The notes under the pieces are model-generated. The model did no database searches. It was not told the origin of the DNA and worked only from the letters and a program-made list of their open reading frames with translations. A program made the translations under genes and the position numbers. DNA of 64,000 bases from [Phialemoniopsis] sp. UDSM-2020 (Eukaryota; Ascomycota; Sordariomycetes; Thyridiales; Thyridiaceae), in NCBI GenBank assembly GCA_018873225.1, contig JAEILZ010000004.1, positions 2,294,001 to 2,358,000 of the forward strand, written 5' to 3'. This document shows, one piece after another, positions 22,788 to 34,921 of this stretch; position 1 is the stretch's first letter, and each line of letters opens with the position of its first letter.

Positions 22788-24211
22788 ATGACGAACTGTC
22801 GACAGCTTGAGCAGGGAGAGTTGCTCAAGCAACGGCTTCCGGAGCTTCCTCGCTTCGCTGTGGTCGCAGCTACGATCCCTCTAGAGCTCATAGACTGCCT
22901 CACTGAAGGGGTTCTCTGGTCTGCTCCCGATGATTGCGATCTGACCATCCTCATCAAGAACCTGGTAGTGCTCTTCCAACTCGTCAACCATTACCAAGAC
23001 TGCTGGCCACGCTCAGACAGCAACGGCGAGGCAGGTTCTCAGCTTTTATGGGCAGAGATCTACCGGAGCTGGACTGGGAAGAACCACGTCAGTGGCACGA
23101 ACCTCGCTCGTTTGGCGGCTGCCATCTTTATGCACGCTCGTCATGTGCACCTTGTCGAGGTCGAGAGCCATGTCGAGTATGTCATGGAACCGACCTGTCC
23201 GCTGTTTGCCCTGCTCTTGAAGCTGGTCCAGGAAGCCATGAGGTACGGCAAGACCAGCCAGCCGGCTCACACCTTGGCCGTGAACGGTGGCATTCCCGCT
23301 CGTCGGATTCATCGGGCTATTGCCTTCAACAAGCTGGTCCAGCAGGACCGCAGTAGCCTCTTTGAGCGCATGTGGCCCGCCATCGCCCAGGAGGGTTCAA
23401 GTAAGTGAATAACACGGCCTTGCAATCCACCGTTTCCCTATGTGCGACGGGGTCTTGAGCTGATGTGTCAACATAGCATTGGATTCTACTTTTGATGCAT
23501 CTCTTCTACCCCATCTGCGGTCCATCGTGGCGAAAGCTAAGCTCATTGAGCAAACAGGTAAGAAAATCCCTACCCCACAAGAACAGAAGCAGCAGCATGA
23601 CTAAAACCGATACTGTTATGTATCATGCAGGCACGGAGTATCTGGAAAAGGAGGACAAGAACGAGTATGACGACTTTGTGTGTCGCAAGCAATGGAAGAC
23701 CCAAGAGGACGATTACGGCAGGCCAATCGACGGCAGGGAACTCGGAGAGAGCGACGGCGAAGACAGCATTGCCATAAAAGACAACCGGCATGAGGATCGA
23801 GTGATGTATCTCACTCTCCAGCTTCACAAGGTGTCTCATCGGCACGAGAACCAGTCGATGCCTGCTTGTGTTTTCGTTTTCTTCATCGCACGGGGGAGGC
23901 TTGGTGTCAACATTGACGTCAGCCCATCGGCTGGCTGGCTGTGTAAAGACTTCATTCAGGAGGTTGTGAGACACACGGAGTGCCCAGCGATAGAGGGCCA
24001 CGAGGCCATCGACCTCTCCCCGTTTCTCAAGTGCAGGGGAAACGGCTTTGCGCAGGACAGAGAGTGTCGCGTGCGAATCTCAACAGCCTCGCTGGCATCG
24101 AGGCGCACTGGGACCGTCTGGGCTGATCTTGTTGTCACGGGTAGACTAGAGCGGGGCGACGAACTCTTTGTCGGCGTGGAGAATGGATGGAAAGTGGAAG
24201 GCCCTATGTGA
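22788..24211 (+). CDS. Protein of unknown function, three exons
   Basis: I do not recognise this protein. Exons 22788-23400, 23477-23557 and 23631-24211 join in phase (donors GTAAGT and GTAAGA) to give 424 aa, which supports a real gene. The N-terminal 200 residues are Leu/Ala-rich and look helical (RQLEQGELLKQRLPELPRF, then LLLKLVQEAMR). The central part is acidic and charged (about 230-290: EYLEKEDKNEYDDF and DGEDS). The C-terminal 130 residues look like a mixed alpha/beta domain (ACVFVFFIARGRLG, then DLVVTGRLERGDELFVG). No signal peptide and no obvious membrane segment. It is probably a conserved fungal protein. Confidence 0.7.
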
Positions 24212-24627
24212 TGGCACTCCATGTATAATTCATCACGCTTGGGGCCGACTCAAGGGGCGGGCATTATCTTCGTGTTGCCAAGGGCACGACTGGTTCCAGC
24301 ATTCGTGCGAGCGCGAACGGCTGATTTAATATGTATCATACACGATGTAAATGATAGAATCGAATAAGGGATATCATCTTGATGTATATTATGGCTTTGT
24401 GAAATGTAATCATGTCCCGCTGTGATGTGAGCGGAGTTCCAAGATACCTAGAGCAGACCATGTTGGGCTTTCATAGAATAATTTGCCACGCGACTCACCG
24501 TCGCCTCTTCTAGAGCTCTCGAGGGAGCGATGTCAATTTGCTACAAACCGAAGGGGTATAAAACGCCTGAACAAAGGAAGCAATCGTTGTCTCCATTGAG
24601 ACCACCGGGAGCATGCTCGAATTCCTA
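24212..24627. other. Intergenic, convergent 3' ends
   Basis: About 415 nt between two convergent genes. Nothing beyond probable 3' UTR sequence. Confidence 0.5.
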
Positions 24628-26132
24628 CTACCACTTTTTGGCCTCGACGCCGTCGGGAGGGTGGGTCTCGACAGTGCGACCCTTGACGTCGTTCCAGTCG
24701 GTGCTGAGAGCGGTACCGTTGCTCTCAGTGAAGCTCTTCATCATGGCTCGCTGTTGCTCGGGCGTGCTATTGGCGTAGAGCTGCTTGAAGAACTGGTTCA
24801 CGTCTTTGCCATCATCTTCGTCTTCGGCGGCTGCGATGTTGTCCCAGTCCTTGGGTCCTGATTTGGAGCTTGTGGGGTAGGCTGGGCCTTGTGCAGCCTT
24901 CATGCCAGCTGGAGGACCGTCTGGCTTTGGCTTCGCAGACCCAACCTCGGAAGCAGCGCCTGTGCCAGCCTTGGGATCGCTAGGAGCTGCGGTTGGCTCG
25001 ACTGACTTCCCAACGACTGGACTATTCTCGACGTGTATTGAGTCGTGAGTACTCGTGGTTTTGTCTTGATGGCCCCACGTAGACCACTTCACGGGGTCTG
25101 CCTTGGCCAATGTGACCTCGATCTTCCTGGCCGTCACAGAATATTTGCACGCCGAGGGGTTGATGGCACCCTCAAGCTGCAGTGTTGTTGGGGGCAGGGT
25201 GAACTCGCCGACTACAATGTTGGCGAGAGTGACCTGAATTGGGCAAAGCAGGTTAGACACTGGAGTCATCAAAAATTGCAGGCCAGTGCCGGGATGAAAC
25301 ACACCTTTTGGTTATCGAAGTGAACGGTCAGCCGGCCCTTGTCCACACCCGCGATGAAAATTGTCAGGTTGACAGACTGTAGGGTCTGGTAGAAGTCTAC
25401 CTTGAGGGACTCATCGGGCCGCTTGGCTGGTGGTGCATGGGTTCTGGAAGTCGTCTCGAGGGCCTTCTGGACGCCTCCTACCTGGTGTAAATCCTGTTGA
25501 ACGTTCCTCGCCTCGTCCGTACCCGTGGATACAGCGGGTTGCTCTGGCACTCGCGAAACGGCGAGCTTGCGGCGTGGATCGCCGGGGGGGAGCTTCTCTA
25601 GCGCTGCCAGAGCCTGGCTCCTCCAGACATAGGCACGAGTCCACTCGGCAACGGTCGTCTTGGCCTGGGCAAGGGCAGCAGCTCCTGAATCGGTCTTGGG
25701 CATCAGCGATGCGTCTTTGGCCGCCTCCAGAGTGGCAGCGTAGAAACCGTCCTTGTCGACGTTGGTTGCGACATTATCCTCCTCTTTCCGGAAGTTCTTG
25801 CCCTCGGCCAACTGCATGGACCAGAGGCAGCAGGCGTCGGTATCGGCAAAGCGGCCCATCTTGTGCAAGATGACGGCCCGGCGGTATTGTGCCATGATCA
25901 TCTGGTCACGACTGGTAGCCTGCTGTCGCTCCGAAGCGACGAGATATGCCCGTTCGGCATCGGCGAGGGCTTGGTCGAGTTTTGAGGTCTGCTGGTAGGC
26001 CTGGGAGCGGGCAAGCAGCCAGGCCGGAGACTGGGCCCCTTTGAGAGCATCGGTAAGGAGCCTCACACCCTCCTCCCACTTCTTGTTCTGGACGGCTTCA
26101 ACGCCCTTGTGGCCTAGAGTGAAGTGGGACAT
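24628..26132 (-). CDS. SGT1: Sgt1-like co-chaperone (TPR-CS-SGS)
   Basis: Adaptor linking Hsp90 to SCF ubiquitin ligase and kinetochore assembly. Exon 1 26132-25305 and exon 2 25233-24628 join across a GTGTGT...CAG intron, giving 477 aa. The N-terminal TPR-like helices (about 5-125) include WEEGVRLLTDALKGAQSPAW and DQALADAERAYL. The CS domain (about 255-340) starts at KVDFYQTLQSVNLTIFIAG, continues across the intron through DNQKVTLANIVVGEF and ends near EVTLAKADPVKW. The SGS domain (about 400-477) has GPKDWDNI, an acidic stretch, VNQFFKQLY and QQRAMMKSFTESNGTALS. All three modules are in the usual order. Confidence 0.93.
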
Positions 26133-26828
26133 GCTGACGGCGGGTATGTAGTCGGGAGTAGCTGGCCGGTATGGAGACGTGTACGTAGATATAAGGTAGG
26201 CAGGCCAAGGATCGAGAGGATGCTGGTTGGGGCGCCCTGTTATCACTTGCTCTTTCTTTCTCTTTCTTTCTTTGTTTTGCGGAGGAAAAAGGGAGGCGTG
26301 TCGTGGTGTGGGAGACAAGCTTCACACTTTCGCCGACTGCCCAGCCCTGAACAAGGCAGAGTGTTGATTTTGATGACCAAACTCAAGGATGATTGATTGA
26401 TGGTTGAAAAGCAAACACAGGCAGCAGCAGCAGCAACACCAGCTTTTGGGTGATTCCTGATGATGTCTGCGGGGTAGATGTGAGCTCCAGGGTTCCAGGG
26501 CTCCATCCAGTTCAGTCAGTGGCCCGTGCCCCATCGGTACGGGCTCCTCACCCCCTGAGCCAGACTGGAGCTAGTTACCGCTAAAAAGAATGCCCCAACA
26601 ACCTCCAGTGCTCCAGTGCTCGAGCCTACTTCCTGCACCATCACAAGAATTGGAGGTACTTTAGATGATATCAGACATGAGAATAAGTTGAGTACATGAT
26701 TATTAGCTATTAGACTATAAGCTATCGAGGACGATCTCGACGGGTCTTTTCTGCAGTCATCCAGTCATTTCTTCCGTCTTTGCTGATAGTTGCTGCGCCA
26801 GTGCAGGATCATAATATATCATGATGTG
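26133..26828. other. Intergenic: SGT1 promoter and 3' flank of the cyclase gene
   Basis: About 700 nt. Contains a CTTT-rich microsatellite near 26250-26276 and a CAG-rich stretch near 26418-26435. No supported gene. Confidence 0.5.
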
Positions 26829-29255
26829 TTATACAACCTTCTCGGCCGGATATTTCTGCGAGAACTGACCCAGCGCCTTCAAAGGGAAGATGAACTTGTA
26901 GTTTGGGTATGAGATCATGCAACTCTTGTTGAACACACCCTCGATGGCCTCCTGAAGCCATTCGCCATTGGGCTGCTGTCGCTGCATCAGCAGGGCGATG
27001 CCCTTGCGCAGCGGCTTCAGGTCGGGATAACCGGCATGCATGAGACCAATGAGTGCCCACGCAGTCATTACAACCTGCGACCCTGATTCGTGCTCTGTGT
27101 ACACCATGTCCGCGCAGGCCTGTCCATGCTGTTAGTAAACGGCGCCCTGGCCAGAGAGAGGGTGAAGCGGGGGGGCACTTCTGGCTGCTTGCTCACCTTG
27201 TAGCTCTCGGACCACCCTCCGTCCTCCCGCTGCTTCGAGATCAAAAAGTCGCACGCCTTCTTCGAGTGCCTGCTGTTCTCGTACGTCTCGCCAACACTCG
27301 CCAGACTCTCCAGGGCAAACATGGTGGCGTAGGTGAAGCAAATGCCCCAGTTCCCATACCAACTGCCGTCGGGCCGCTGCACCGATTTGATCCAGGGAAC
27401 GGCACGGCCAATGAAGCGAGTGATCTCGTGCGTCCGATAGTCGGGCCAGTGCTTTTGGAAGAGCGTCAGCGCCGTCACTACAGCCGTGGTACATTCTGGG
27501 TAGTTGTATTCGACCATGATGCCGCCGAAGACTTCGGCTGCGTTGAGCATCTCGAGCCACTCACCCCCCCTGGGCGGCTCGTACGAGGCACAACCCCCCG
27601 ATGCGCTCTGGTAGGTGAGAAGGGTGTCAACGGCATCGAAGATGCGCTGGTCTTCCAGCAGTGTCGGGTAGCCCGGCGTCTTTTGCAGCATGATCACCGA
27701 CTTGAGAGCTTCCGAGACGCAGTCACTGACCGCATAACCCTGGTCCTTGTTGCTGAAAGTCCACGCGCCCTTGCGTTGCTGCCTGTAGCCCTCGACCTGG
27801 TACGGGCAGTTCTCGCGCACCTGCTGGCTCTCCAGGAACTCCAGGGCCTTGACCAACATGGGCTTCAGACGCTCGTCCGTCTCGAGGCCAGCGTCCATGA
27901 CAGCCTGGATCGCAAACGCCGTGTCCCAGCACTGGACGCCGTTGGTGCCGTTGACGAGCATGCCTTCATCCTTGACCCAGAGGAATTCTAGTAGTCTCTC
28001 GCGGTGCCTTTGCACCGAGTACGCATCAGGCCCGTCTCGGATGAAGCAGCAGATCATGTTGAGCGGGTTGTTGACTGGTGCCAAATCCGCATAGTCTGTG
28101 TTCTGGTCCTCGTAATCGATGAGCTGGCTCACCCTGGCCTCGCCTGCAGTGGCAATACTTCCGGTCCGCAGGAAAGGGCCCCAGATGTTGACGAGAACCC
28201 AGTTTGCCGTATTGAGCAGCCACGACTTTGGGTGGTAGTTGTCAACGGCTGCAATCGTGTTCCTGTTTGCAGCCCAGTTGATCTTCTCGTACGGCTCGAC
28301 GTACAGTTCGTTGCGCAGTTGGACAGTGAGATCCGTCTCCTCGCACACCCATTTCTTGGACCAGATGTAGGACATGGGGATGAACACCTGTCGCATGTGT
28401 ATCCACCACCGCCAGGGAGCAAAGGGTACCCAGTCGGGCATCAGCCAGAACTCTGGAGGTACGGGATTCACAATGTCCCAGTCGGCCAGCCCCAACGCCG
28501 ACAGCCAGAACTTTGCCCAGTGAGGCCCATGGGTCGCCCCCCCAAGCTTGTGCAGCCTGGCACGGGCCTTGATCATGCGCGGCTCGTCCGGCTCGACGCC
28601 GAGGATGCGCAGAACGACGTATGTCAAACTCGTGCCGAAGACTGTGCTCTCGCCTTCGATATGTAGTCCCCAGCCATGTTCCTCGGGGTGCTGGCGAGCG
28701 AAGAGGTAGTTCCGCAACTCGACGGCATACGGCACGGGTATCGGCGTCTTGGTCATGTGCCATGCGAAAACGACGCCTGGAAGCAGGAACATAGGCCCTC
28801 CGTACTCGCATCCCCAGTTGCCCGGAGGAAGTTGAAGGTTCTTGAAGAATTCAAGGCCGTTGCGGACAGATTCGAGGGGGTTCGTGGCTTTGGGCAGCTC
28901 TGGTAGGTTCTAAATCGCAAGGGGATCAGGGTCAGTCTCTCTTGCTACTTGAATCTACTTAGCCACGGAACGAGGGAAGATGCTTTACCGTGGACAGTCC
29001 AAGATACCACTTGTCCGCGCAGCTCTGGGGCCATTCTTTGACCTGCTCATCGTCCTCGAGGTAATGCCAAGTGTGGCGCCCTTCCTCGTCCAGCATTCGC
29101 CAGCGGGAATGGTCAGTCGTGTCGGGTAGCTTGGGTCGCTTCGCATTCGCATGGCCGTTTGTCTCGGCGACATCTCGCGCCCGTTTCCGCGGCGTGGCTT
29201 TGGACGTAGCGGGAGAGGGGTTGAGGTCGCGCCCGCTCGACCTTGTCGTCACCAT
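26829..29255 (-). CDS. ERG7: Oxidosqualene cyclase (lanosterol synthase type)
   Basis: Cyclises 2,3-oxidosqualene, the committed step to sterols, on ER or lipid-droplet membranes. Exons 29255-28989, 28909-27197 and 27128-26829, total about 759 aa. N-terminal landmarks SRWRMLDEEGRHTWHYLE and LPPGNWGCEYGG match the family. The squalene cyclase C-domain has NGTNGVQCWDTAF, the catalytic-acid region VSDCVSEALK (Asp donor), several QW-type motifs (QRPDGSWYGNWG, KQREDGGWSE, QQPNGEW) and the closing YPNYKFIFPLKALGQF. The usual DCTAE motif reads DCVSE here. The first 45 residues are basic and disordered (TPRKRARD). Housekeeping ERG7 is most likely; a paralogue with a different triterpene product cannot be excluded. 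No P450 or other triterpene-tailoring gene is adjacent. Confidence 0.92.
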
Positions 29256-29988
29256 GTTTGGCTGTCGGGAGAGAAGGTCCTCGTCAAGTCTCTGCCGGCA
29301 ATTCTGTAGGCCGGGCTATTGTTCGCATCGACCTTTCCAGGTTCAATGGAGGGGGGAATTGGTGAGGGAGATGAAGGGGAGAAGAATTGCAGCTTTCACC
29401 GCCCAACAATCAACACTTGCCCCTGTTGAACCGTGCTGATCACATGCATTTTTTCATGATCTCTTGTATGTAATTAATTACAGTTGACGAGCACAGATTG
29501 GACAATTCGATTAGTGGGGAACGGCCCTGTAATGCTTGGCTAAAGTCCGCCCGCATCGCTGAGCTTTCAATCACATACACAGTTGTCGACCAAATTCTCC
29601 GTGAATTCTCTGCAGTCTACCTAGACCGACCATCCATTGATGCTCTTCAAACTCCATGCAAGAGCAGCGCACTCGCCGTGCTGCCCCTTGACCTACTGTA
29701 GGCACAAGTACATAATGTTTTGTCTCCTTCTAGACAGGGGCCGCAGACAGAGCAGTCAACGCAATAGTCAGGTGTTGGATCATGCTTTAGATAGTGAACA
29801 TGATCATTTCGTTTATTTAACAGTACCAAATACACGCACCATTCCCAACCTTTGCTGCTGGCCCCGTCTTGCTGTTGTTCTACCTCGCAGGCATCCAAAC
29901 CGAGCACCACTTCAAGATGGCCAACGGCCATCCAATCCTGTTTCGCTGCAGCCTCCTCTCGGATGAACTCCGCGTGCATAGAGTACGT
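29256..29988. other. Intergenic: upstream of ERG7, downstream of the rhodopsin-type gene
   Basis: About 730 nt. A 110-codon minus-strand frame (29647-29979) starts just after the stop of the membrane-protein gene and shows no family features; I treat it as 3' flank. No other feature. Confidence 0.5.
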
Positions 29989-31226
29989 CTACAGAAAGTG
30001 CCTGGCCTTTGACTCTGTCTTGGTGATCGAGTTGATCGTCTCGTCTGGCTGATATTTCTGAATGTTATCGGTATGAGCCCTATTTTGTTTCTTGTTCCGG
30101 TGCAGCAGTGCCCGGAGGATCGGGACAGATGCCGCCATGATGCTGATGGCGCTCTCTGCCGTCCCAAATATGAATAGATTCACCGTAGTCGCTTATTCGG
30201 AGAGGTCAGTCAAATCTTTCACACTACGCTAGAGTGGTCAAGGCTGTCTGCTTTCACTTACCGATATCGGCGTTTCCAATAGCATACAACGTCGTGATCT
30301 TGAGGAAGGACGTGATACCAGCGCTGAGATTTAAACGTGTAAGCCAGGGTGATGATAACAACACGCGTGATTCGTATTCCTGCAATAGACTTACAAGATA
30401 CCCATACTGATGGCCACGAGCGCGCCTACCTTCTCCTGCCTGCTGATGGTGACCCTCCACATGATCCTCCACGGGATCAGGGCCAGCACAATGTCCATTG
30501 TCCCGGAGTAGGCTTGTCAACACTGTCAGCCAAGCCGGGCTCGGTATGACATGAGTGAGGAGTCCAAGGGGTAGGAGCTTACCAGACACAAATGTGTTGT
30601 AGTCCTGGACAACCATGCTCGGCAAGCAAGACCCGTCTACCAGTGGATGCCAGAGCTTTTCCACCGGCCAGCACTGAACCCACTGTATTGCGCCGTTTGT
30701 GCCAAAGATGAAGCTGACCGAAATGATGATGAACCAGACAAATTTGTGCATCCACCCGCTCGAAATACGGAGGAGGGTGATGGCAAAGGAGATCTTGCTC
30801 CATGCCGTGGCCAATATCGAACAGAAACCGGCCGAATACGAGAAGATGGCGATGAACTCGATGTTTTGCTGGGGAATCGTGTTGGTGTGCTTACCCAGGC
30901 CATAGCTGACGCAGACGGATTGTAATGAAGTCGAGACAATCAAGGCAACCTAGCCGGTTCATGGTCAGCCGTCGTGCTCCTAGGACGAATATAAAGCAGT
31001 AGCGATGAGAAATGGTCAATCCTACCCAGCTGGCGACCAGAACGAAGTCATCCCACCACAGTGACCTTCCACGCCAGATTTTGCAGTACAGGCGCAGGCT
31101 CAGGAACATTGCCGAGACAGTGACGAGAAGCCAGACGGTGATTATCAGTCGAGTTCCGTAGTCCTCGCCATCTTGGTCCTGAGGTGCAGGAGCATCGGCA
31201 CGGGGAGCAGACATAGCAGTGTGCAT
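29989..31226 (-). CDS. Fungal rhodopsin-domain (Pth11/SAT-type) membrane protein
   Basis: Seven-helix integral membrane protein of the fungal rhodopsin-like family. Five exons join in phase: 31226-31026, 30949-30583, 30512-30395, 30323-30262 and 30191-29989. Recognisable segments: RLIITVWLLVTVSAMFLSLR (helix 1), WWDDFVLVASW at the end of exon 1, the YGLGKH loop, WSKISFAITLLR, CLPSMV in the extracellular loop, YSGTMDIVLALIPW, AGITSFLKITTLY and finally ATTVNLFIFGTAESAISIM with ASVPILRALL. These are hallmarks of the family, whose members are receptors or sensors of unknown ligand. The basic C-terminal tail is cytoplasmic. Start chosen at MHTAMSAP; MSAP four codons later is equally possible. Confidence 0.87.
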
Positions 31227-32326
31227 GACTCCGTCCTGAGTGACAGTGTTGAGGGAAGCGGGCAGCAGGCAGTAGGCGGCGGGCAGCGACGGCAGTAGCA
31301 GCTTTTCCACAGGGCCAAGCGATGACGCGTGGATATGGTGATGATAGTTTGGTGGGTTTTGTCTCTGGGGTCATGTCAGATATAGCCTCCTCTCATGCCT
31401 CTCGGGCTCTGGCCTGGGCGCACATATGACATGTAGGTGTGCGGGGTGGGTGAGCCCCCTCGCCGATCCGACATGTCAATGTTGAATGTGAAGCGCGAAG
31501 ACATCGCCAATGTGACCCTGGGATTCTGAGTGTTCATCAGGAAGCACCTGGTTTGCGGTATTCGACTGCTCTTGATTGGTTGCCCAGTCTCAAACCGCCC
31601 GTCGAATCGCAAATGTGGTTGAGGCCAGACCAGACGGAATCCGTAACACGTCCGTGGGCTTGATCTCGTCCCTGCGGTGCGACATGCGAGGGCTGGTGAT
31701 TCCGGAGCCCGGGTCGGGACGTCGATCAAACCGGGGGCAGGGAGGGGGGCGTGGATAGGTATGCTGGGGACTTGGCGCAGCGGAAGGCCCCTTATAGCTT
31801 GGAATTCCGAGGACATAAATAAAATCGCCAAGCCGAGCGCTGGTACAATTGCAAAGGGGCCCTCTGTGTCGTCCATTAGCTGATGATGATGCTAACGTCC
31901 ATGCCGGGGCGGACAGAAGTTTGGTGTGTCGCGCAATGAGAGGTGGGCGAGCAATTGACAGATCTATAGTCCCAGACTGCCTTTTCGGTTGACAAATATG
32001 ATACGCGTCTGCACCATTGATGTAATATCGTTTGTGCCTTTTGTTACTGGTATTACTACTTTGGAAAATGGAGGCACTAGATGGGGAGGATAGTTTGAAA
32101 TGGAATGTGCAGTTGCCAGTCTCGGAGTGATCATTATTCGACTTGGACGTTCCTTCCTGGCGTTTCTTGTCGTTTCCTGTCATTTCCTGCCCACCGTCAT
32201 TCCACCAAAATAGTATTTGTCGAACAGCACAATTGCTCCATTCATTCTATGACCAAAATCTGGGTTGAGAAAGACTCGTCCTGGTAGCAAAGCACTGTGC
32301 TCATCGGCCTCATTCTCACGACGCGA
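31227..32326. other. Intergenic between divergent rhodopsin-type gene and SPO11
   Basis: About 1.1 kb. Open frames here (for example 31376-31876 minus) are Pro/Arg-rich without recognised domains and lack splice partners, so none is called. It probably contains both promoters. Confidence 0.5.
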
Positions 32327-33805
32327 ATGGACTTGTTGCGTAAACCCCAGACTATTGATGTGCAGCCCATGGGAGTGCAACCGGGCCTGGCGATTACCAA
32401 AGTGGAAAGCCTCATCGCTTCCCTGATGGATAGTCTCATTGGAGGAGGCCTCGAGCTCTGTGCCCCGTCGCCAAATCATGGTGACGCAACATCGGCCGCT
32501 CGGCACGTCGTCTCTTTTCCAGGGAAAACGCACCAGGAGTGCCGGAAGGTTGGTGAGTTTGGGGAACCATACCAAGGAACAGGGTCGCCGGAGTATGCCT
32601 CCTACTAATGTGAATCACCGTATTGCAGCGAGAATGCTCAAGATCTTGCACCTAGCCCATGCCGCACTTGTCGCCGGTACTGTCATCACCAAAAGGTCTG
32701 CGAAGCCTTTCGGACTCTCAATGGGCCGACAGTCTGCGTGCCAGTACTGATAGGAGACAGGAATATTTTCTACCAGAATGAAGGCCTTTTCCGCGAGCAG
32801 CGTGTTGTCGACAGTCTGGTAGACAGCCTTGCTTGCACGATCGGAGTGGGTCGAGACGCTCTATGCATAGTAAGTTTAGAAAACCTCACTTGAAGCTGGC
32901 ATACAGTAGGAGTGACTAAGTAGTTCCAAGGTTGCGGCGCCCAAAGGCCTAGTTGTCGGGTACTTGGACTTGATCATGAGAGATGGATCCGTGCTCTCCT
33001 GTACGAGGACCCAGGACATCGTACGTTTTGTAACATTCAACCCACAAAGCCCGAGGCACTGACAGTTAATGGCAGGGCAATCTTATACCACCGCTCCAAA
33101 ATATAGCTCAAGTCACCCTCCTGATGCCCAACTGGGTGTTGATTGTCGAGAAAGAGGTCTGAAGCCGATCCCGCGCCCTGTGGGACCATCCAAGGCTAAC
33201 AGCATACCAGGCGACGTTTCGGACTCTTGCGGTGTCTAGGTATTGGGAGACGTCACTGGCGGGGCCTGGTATCGTTATAACGGTAAATCAGGCCAATGCT
33301 CTGCGTACAGGCTGTGCTAAAACAAGAGTTACAGGGGAAAGGATATCCAGACCTCGCCACGAGGCAGTTGGTCTTCTTACTACACTCCGTGGCACAGGCT
33401 ATCCCATTCTATGTTGTAGTCGACTTTGACCCGCACGGGCTCGATATCCTCCGGGTTCTGAAATTTGGCAGCAGCAATTTGGGTCACGAGGAGAATACTA
33501 CTGTTCCGGATCTGAGATGGCTTGGCATCAGGTGCAGGCATCTGATTGAGTCGGCCGATGATGACCTTGATGTCTCGGCGACGAATTTTCGCCATGCAAA
33601 CAACATGAAGCCACTCACAGCGACTGATCGGCAAACTGCCGCTAGGCTAATGAAAACTCTCCAGCGCGAGCAGGAAACATGCCTCCGGGAGCTGCAGGTC
33701 ATGCTAGTATTGGGCTGCAAGGCCGAGATCCAGGCGGTCGATACCAACGGTGATTTGACGAGCTGGCTGGATTTCAATCTGCTGGAACTTGGCTCCGCCA
33801 TATAG
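32327..33805 (+). CDS. SPO11: Meiotic recombination protein Spo11 (topoisomerase VI A-like)
   Basis: Makes the programmed DNA double-strand breaks that start meiotic recombination. Seven exons join in phase to 371 aa: 32327-32552, 32629-32695, 32761-32869, 32931-33020, 33076-33156, 33211-33282 and 33335-33805. The joined protein shows SFPGKT, ALVAGTVITKR, the catalytic tyrosine in RNIFYQNEGLF (formed across the third exon), VAAPKGLVVG, the Toprim-like VLIVEKEATFRTL, GKGYPDLATR and VDFDPHGLDI, whose Asp residues bind Mg2+. All joins restore known family sequence, and no in-frame stop remains. The intron at 32696 has a weak GTCTGC donor. The first ATG in frame is used; a further upstream exon cannot be excluded. 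No single exon shows the gene on its own. Confidence 0.92.
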
Positions 33806-34170
33806 TCTAATCAGATCTGAACCCTGTTGACGTTCTGAGAGGTTGGTCTGCTTTGAAGGGACTTTGCAAACAGGGTTGAATGCAGCCTGTGCGGGGCATA
33901 ACGGGCTATACCTTGCCAGGCCATTATCTTGCTAGAGACAGGGCGAGGATAGCTAGAGTGCGAATCTGCAGGAGAGAGGTTCTACTGTCGGTTGATTGTA
34001 TGCATGATACAAAAAGAGGATGGTGGTTGATAGTCTCTGAAGACCTACCTAGGTAGTAATTAAGCTCCATCTCTAGCTCAAACCCCCACCAAGGAAGCAC
34101 AGTACGCGTGCGCACGGTCTAGATTTGCCGCCAAACTCCACTTAAATTTTGAAAAAAGACATCCAAAGCC
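33806..34170. other. Intergenic between SPO11 and YAR1-like gene
   Basis: About 365 nt. Nothing recognised beyond the presumed 3' end of SPO11 and the promoter of the next gene. Confidence 0.5.
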
Positions 34171-34921
34171 ATGATGAACCAATTCTTCCAGTCCATCAAC
34201 AAGCCCGCCATTCAGTCAACGTCTCCGCGTGTGAAGCGTGACAATACAAACATGCCTCCCAGCCTGAGCGAAGAGGAGATCGACGATCTCATATACTTTG
34301 CCCGTGCGGGAGAAGAGCACGACCTCGCCGAGACACTCACCAACATATCTCAACGTGAAAATGTCTCGGCAGCCGAAATCTTGGTGGCAGCGAAAGACGA
34401 AGGACAGTCAAGCTGCTTACACATGGCTACGGGAAACGGGCACTTGGGTATGCATACCCCTCACCGGCAAATTCCTCACCGGCGGGCACATGTTGCTCAC
34501 TGCGGCCGAGTGAGTGAGACTCTGCGCATAGTGACTGACATGTAGAATAGCCATCGTCAAGTCTATTTTGGGTCACTTCGACAGTTGGCCGGCTGCCGAA
34601 AAGAAGTTATTCGTTGACTCTACCAACGAGTACGGCAATACCGGCCTGCACTGGGCCGCCATGAACGGCCATCTTGATGTGGTTAAGCTGCTCATGGAAC
34701 AGGGTGCGTCACCAGCCTTGGCCAATGACAAGAACTATATCCCACTAGACCTGGCAAGCTTCAACGACAAAGTCGAAGTCGTGGACTACTTTCTGGCACA
34801 GTCAGGTGGAATCGAGGGGGACAACAGCGAAGGGTTAGAGGGCGCTGTGGGTGAGGTCGAGATGGCCGACGGCGACGTAGGAGACGCAGAGGAAGTAGTG
34901 GAGGGCGAGAGAAAGGCTTGA
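34171..34921 (+). CDS. YAR1: YAR1-like ankyrin-repeat protein
   Basis: Exons 34171-34447 and 34551-34921 (donor GTATGC, acceptor AATAG) give 215 aa. After MPPSLSEEEIDDLIYFARAGE, a segment typical of Yar1, come ankyrin repeats: LHMATGNGHL spanning the intron, NTGLHWAAMNGHLDVVKLLM, and PLDLASFNDKVEVVDYFL. The C-terminus is acidic (EVEMADGDVGDAEEVVE). Yeast Yar1 chaperones ribosomal protein Rps3 before assembly of the small subunit. If the internal ATG at 34252 is used, the protein lacks 27 residues; homologues usually begin close to that Met, so the true start is uncertain. Confidence 0.87.

Noticed and set aside
29647..29979. 110-codon minus-strand open frame after the rhodopsin-type gene
   Set aside because: Starts within a few bases after the upstream stop and shows no family features; likely 3' flank.
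31376..31876. 166-codon minus-strand open frame upstream of the rhodopsin-type gene
   Set aside because: Pro/Arg-rich composition, no domain, no convincing splice partners; probably promoter DNA.
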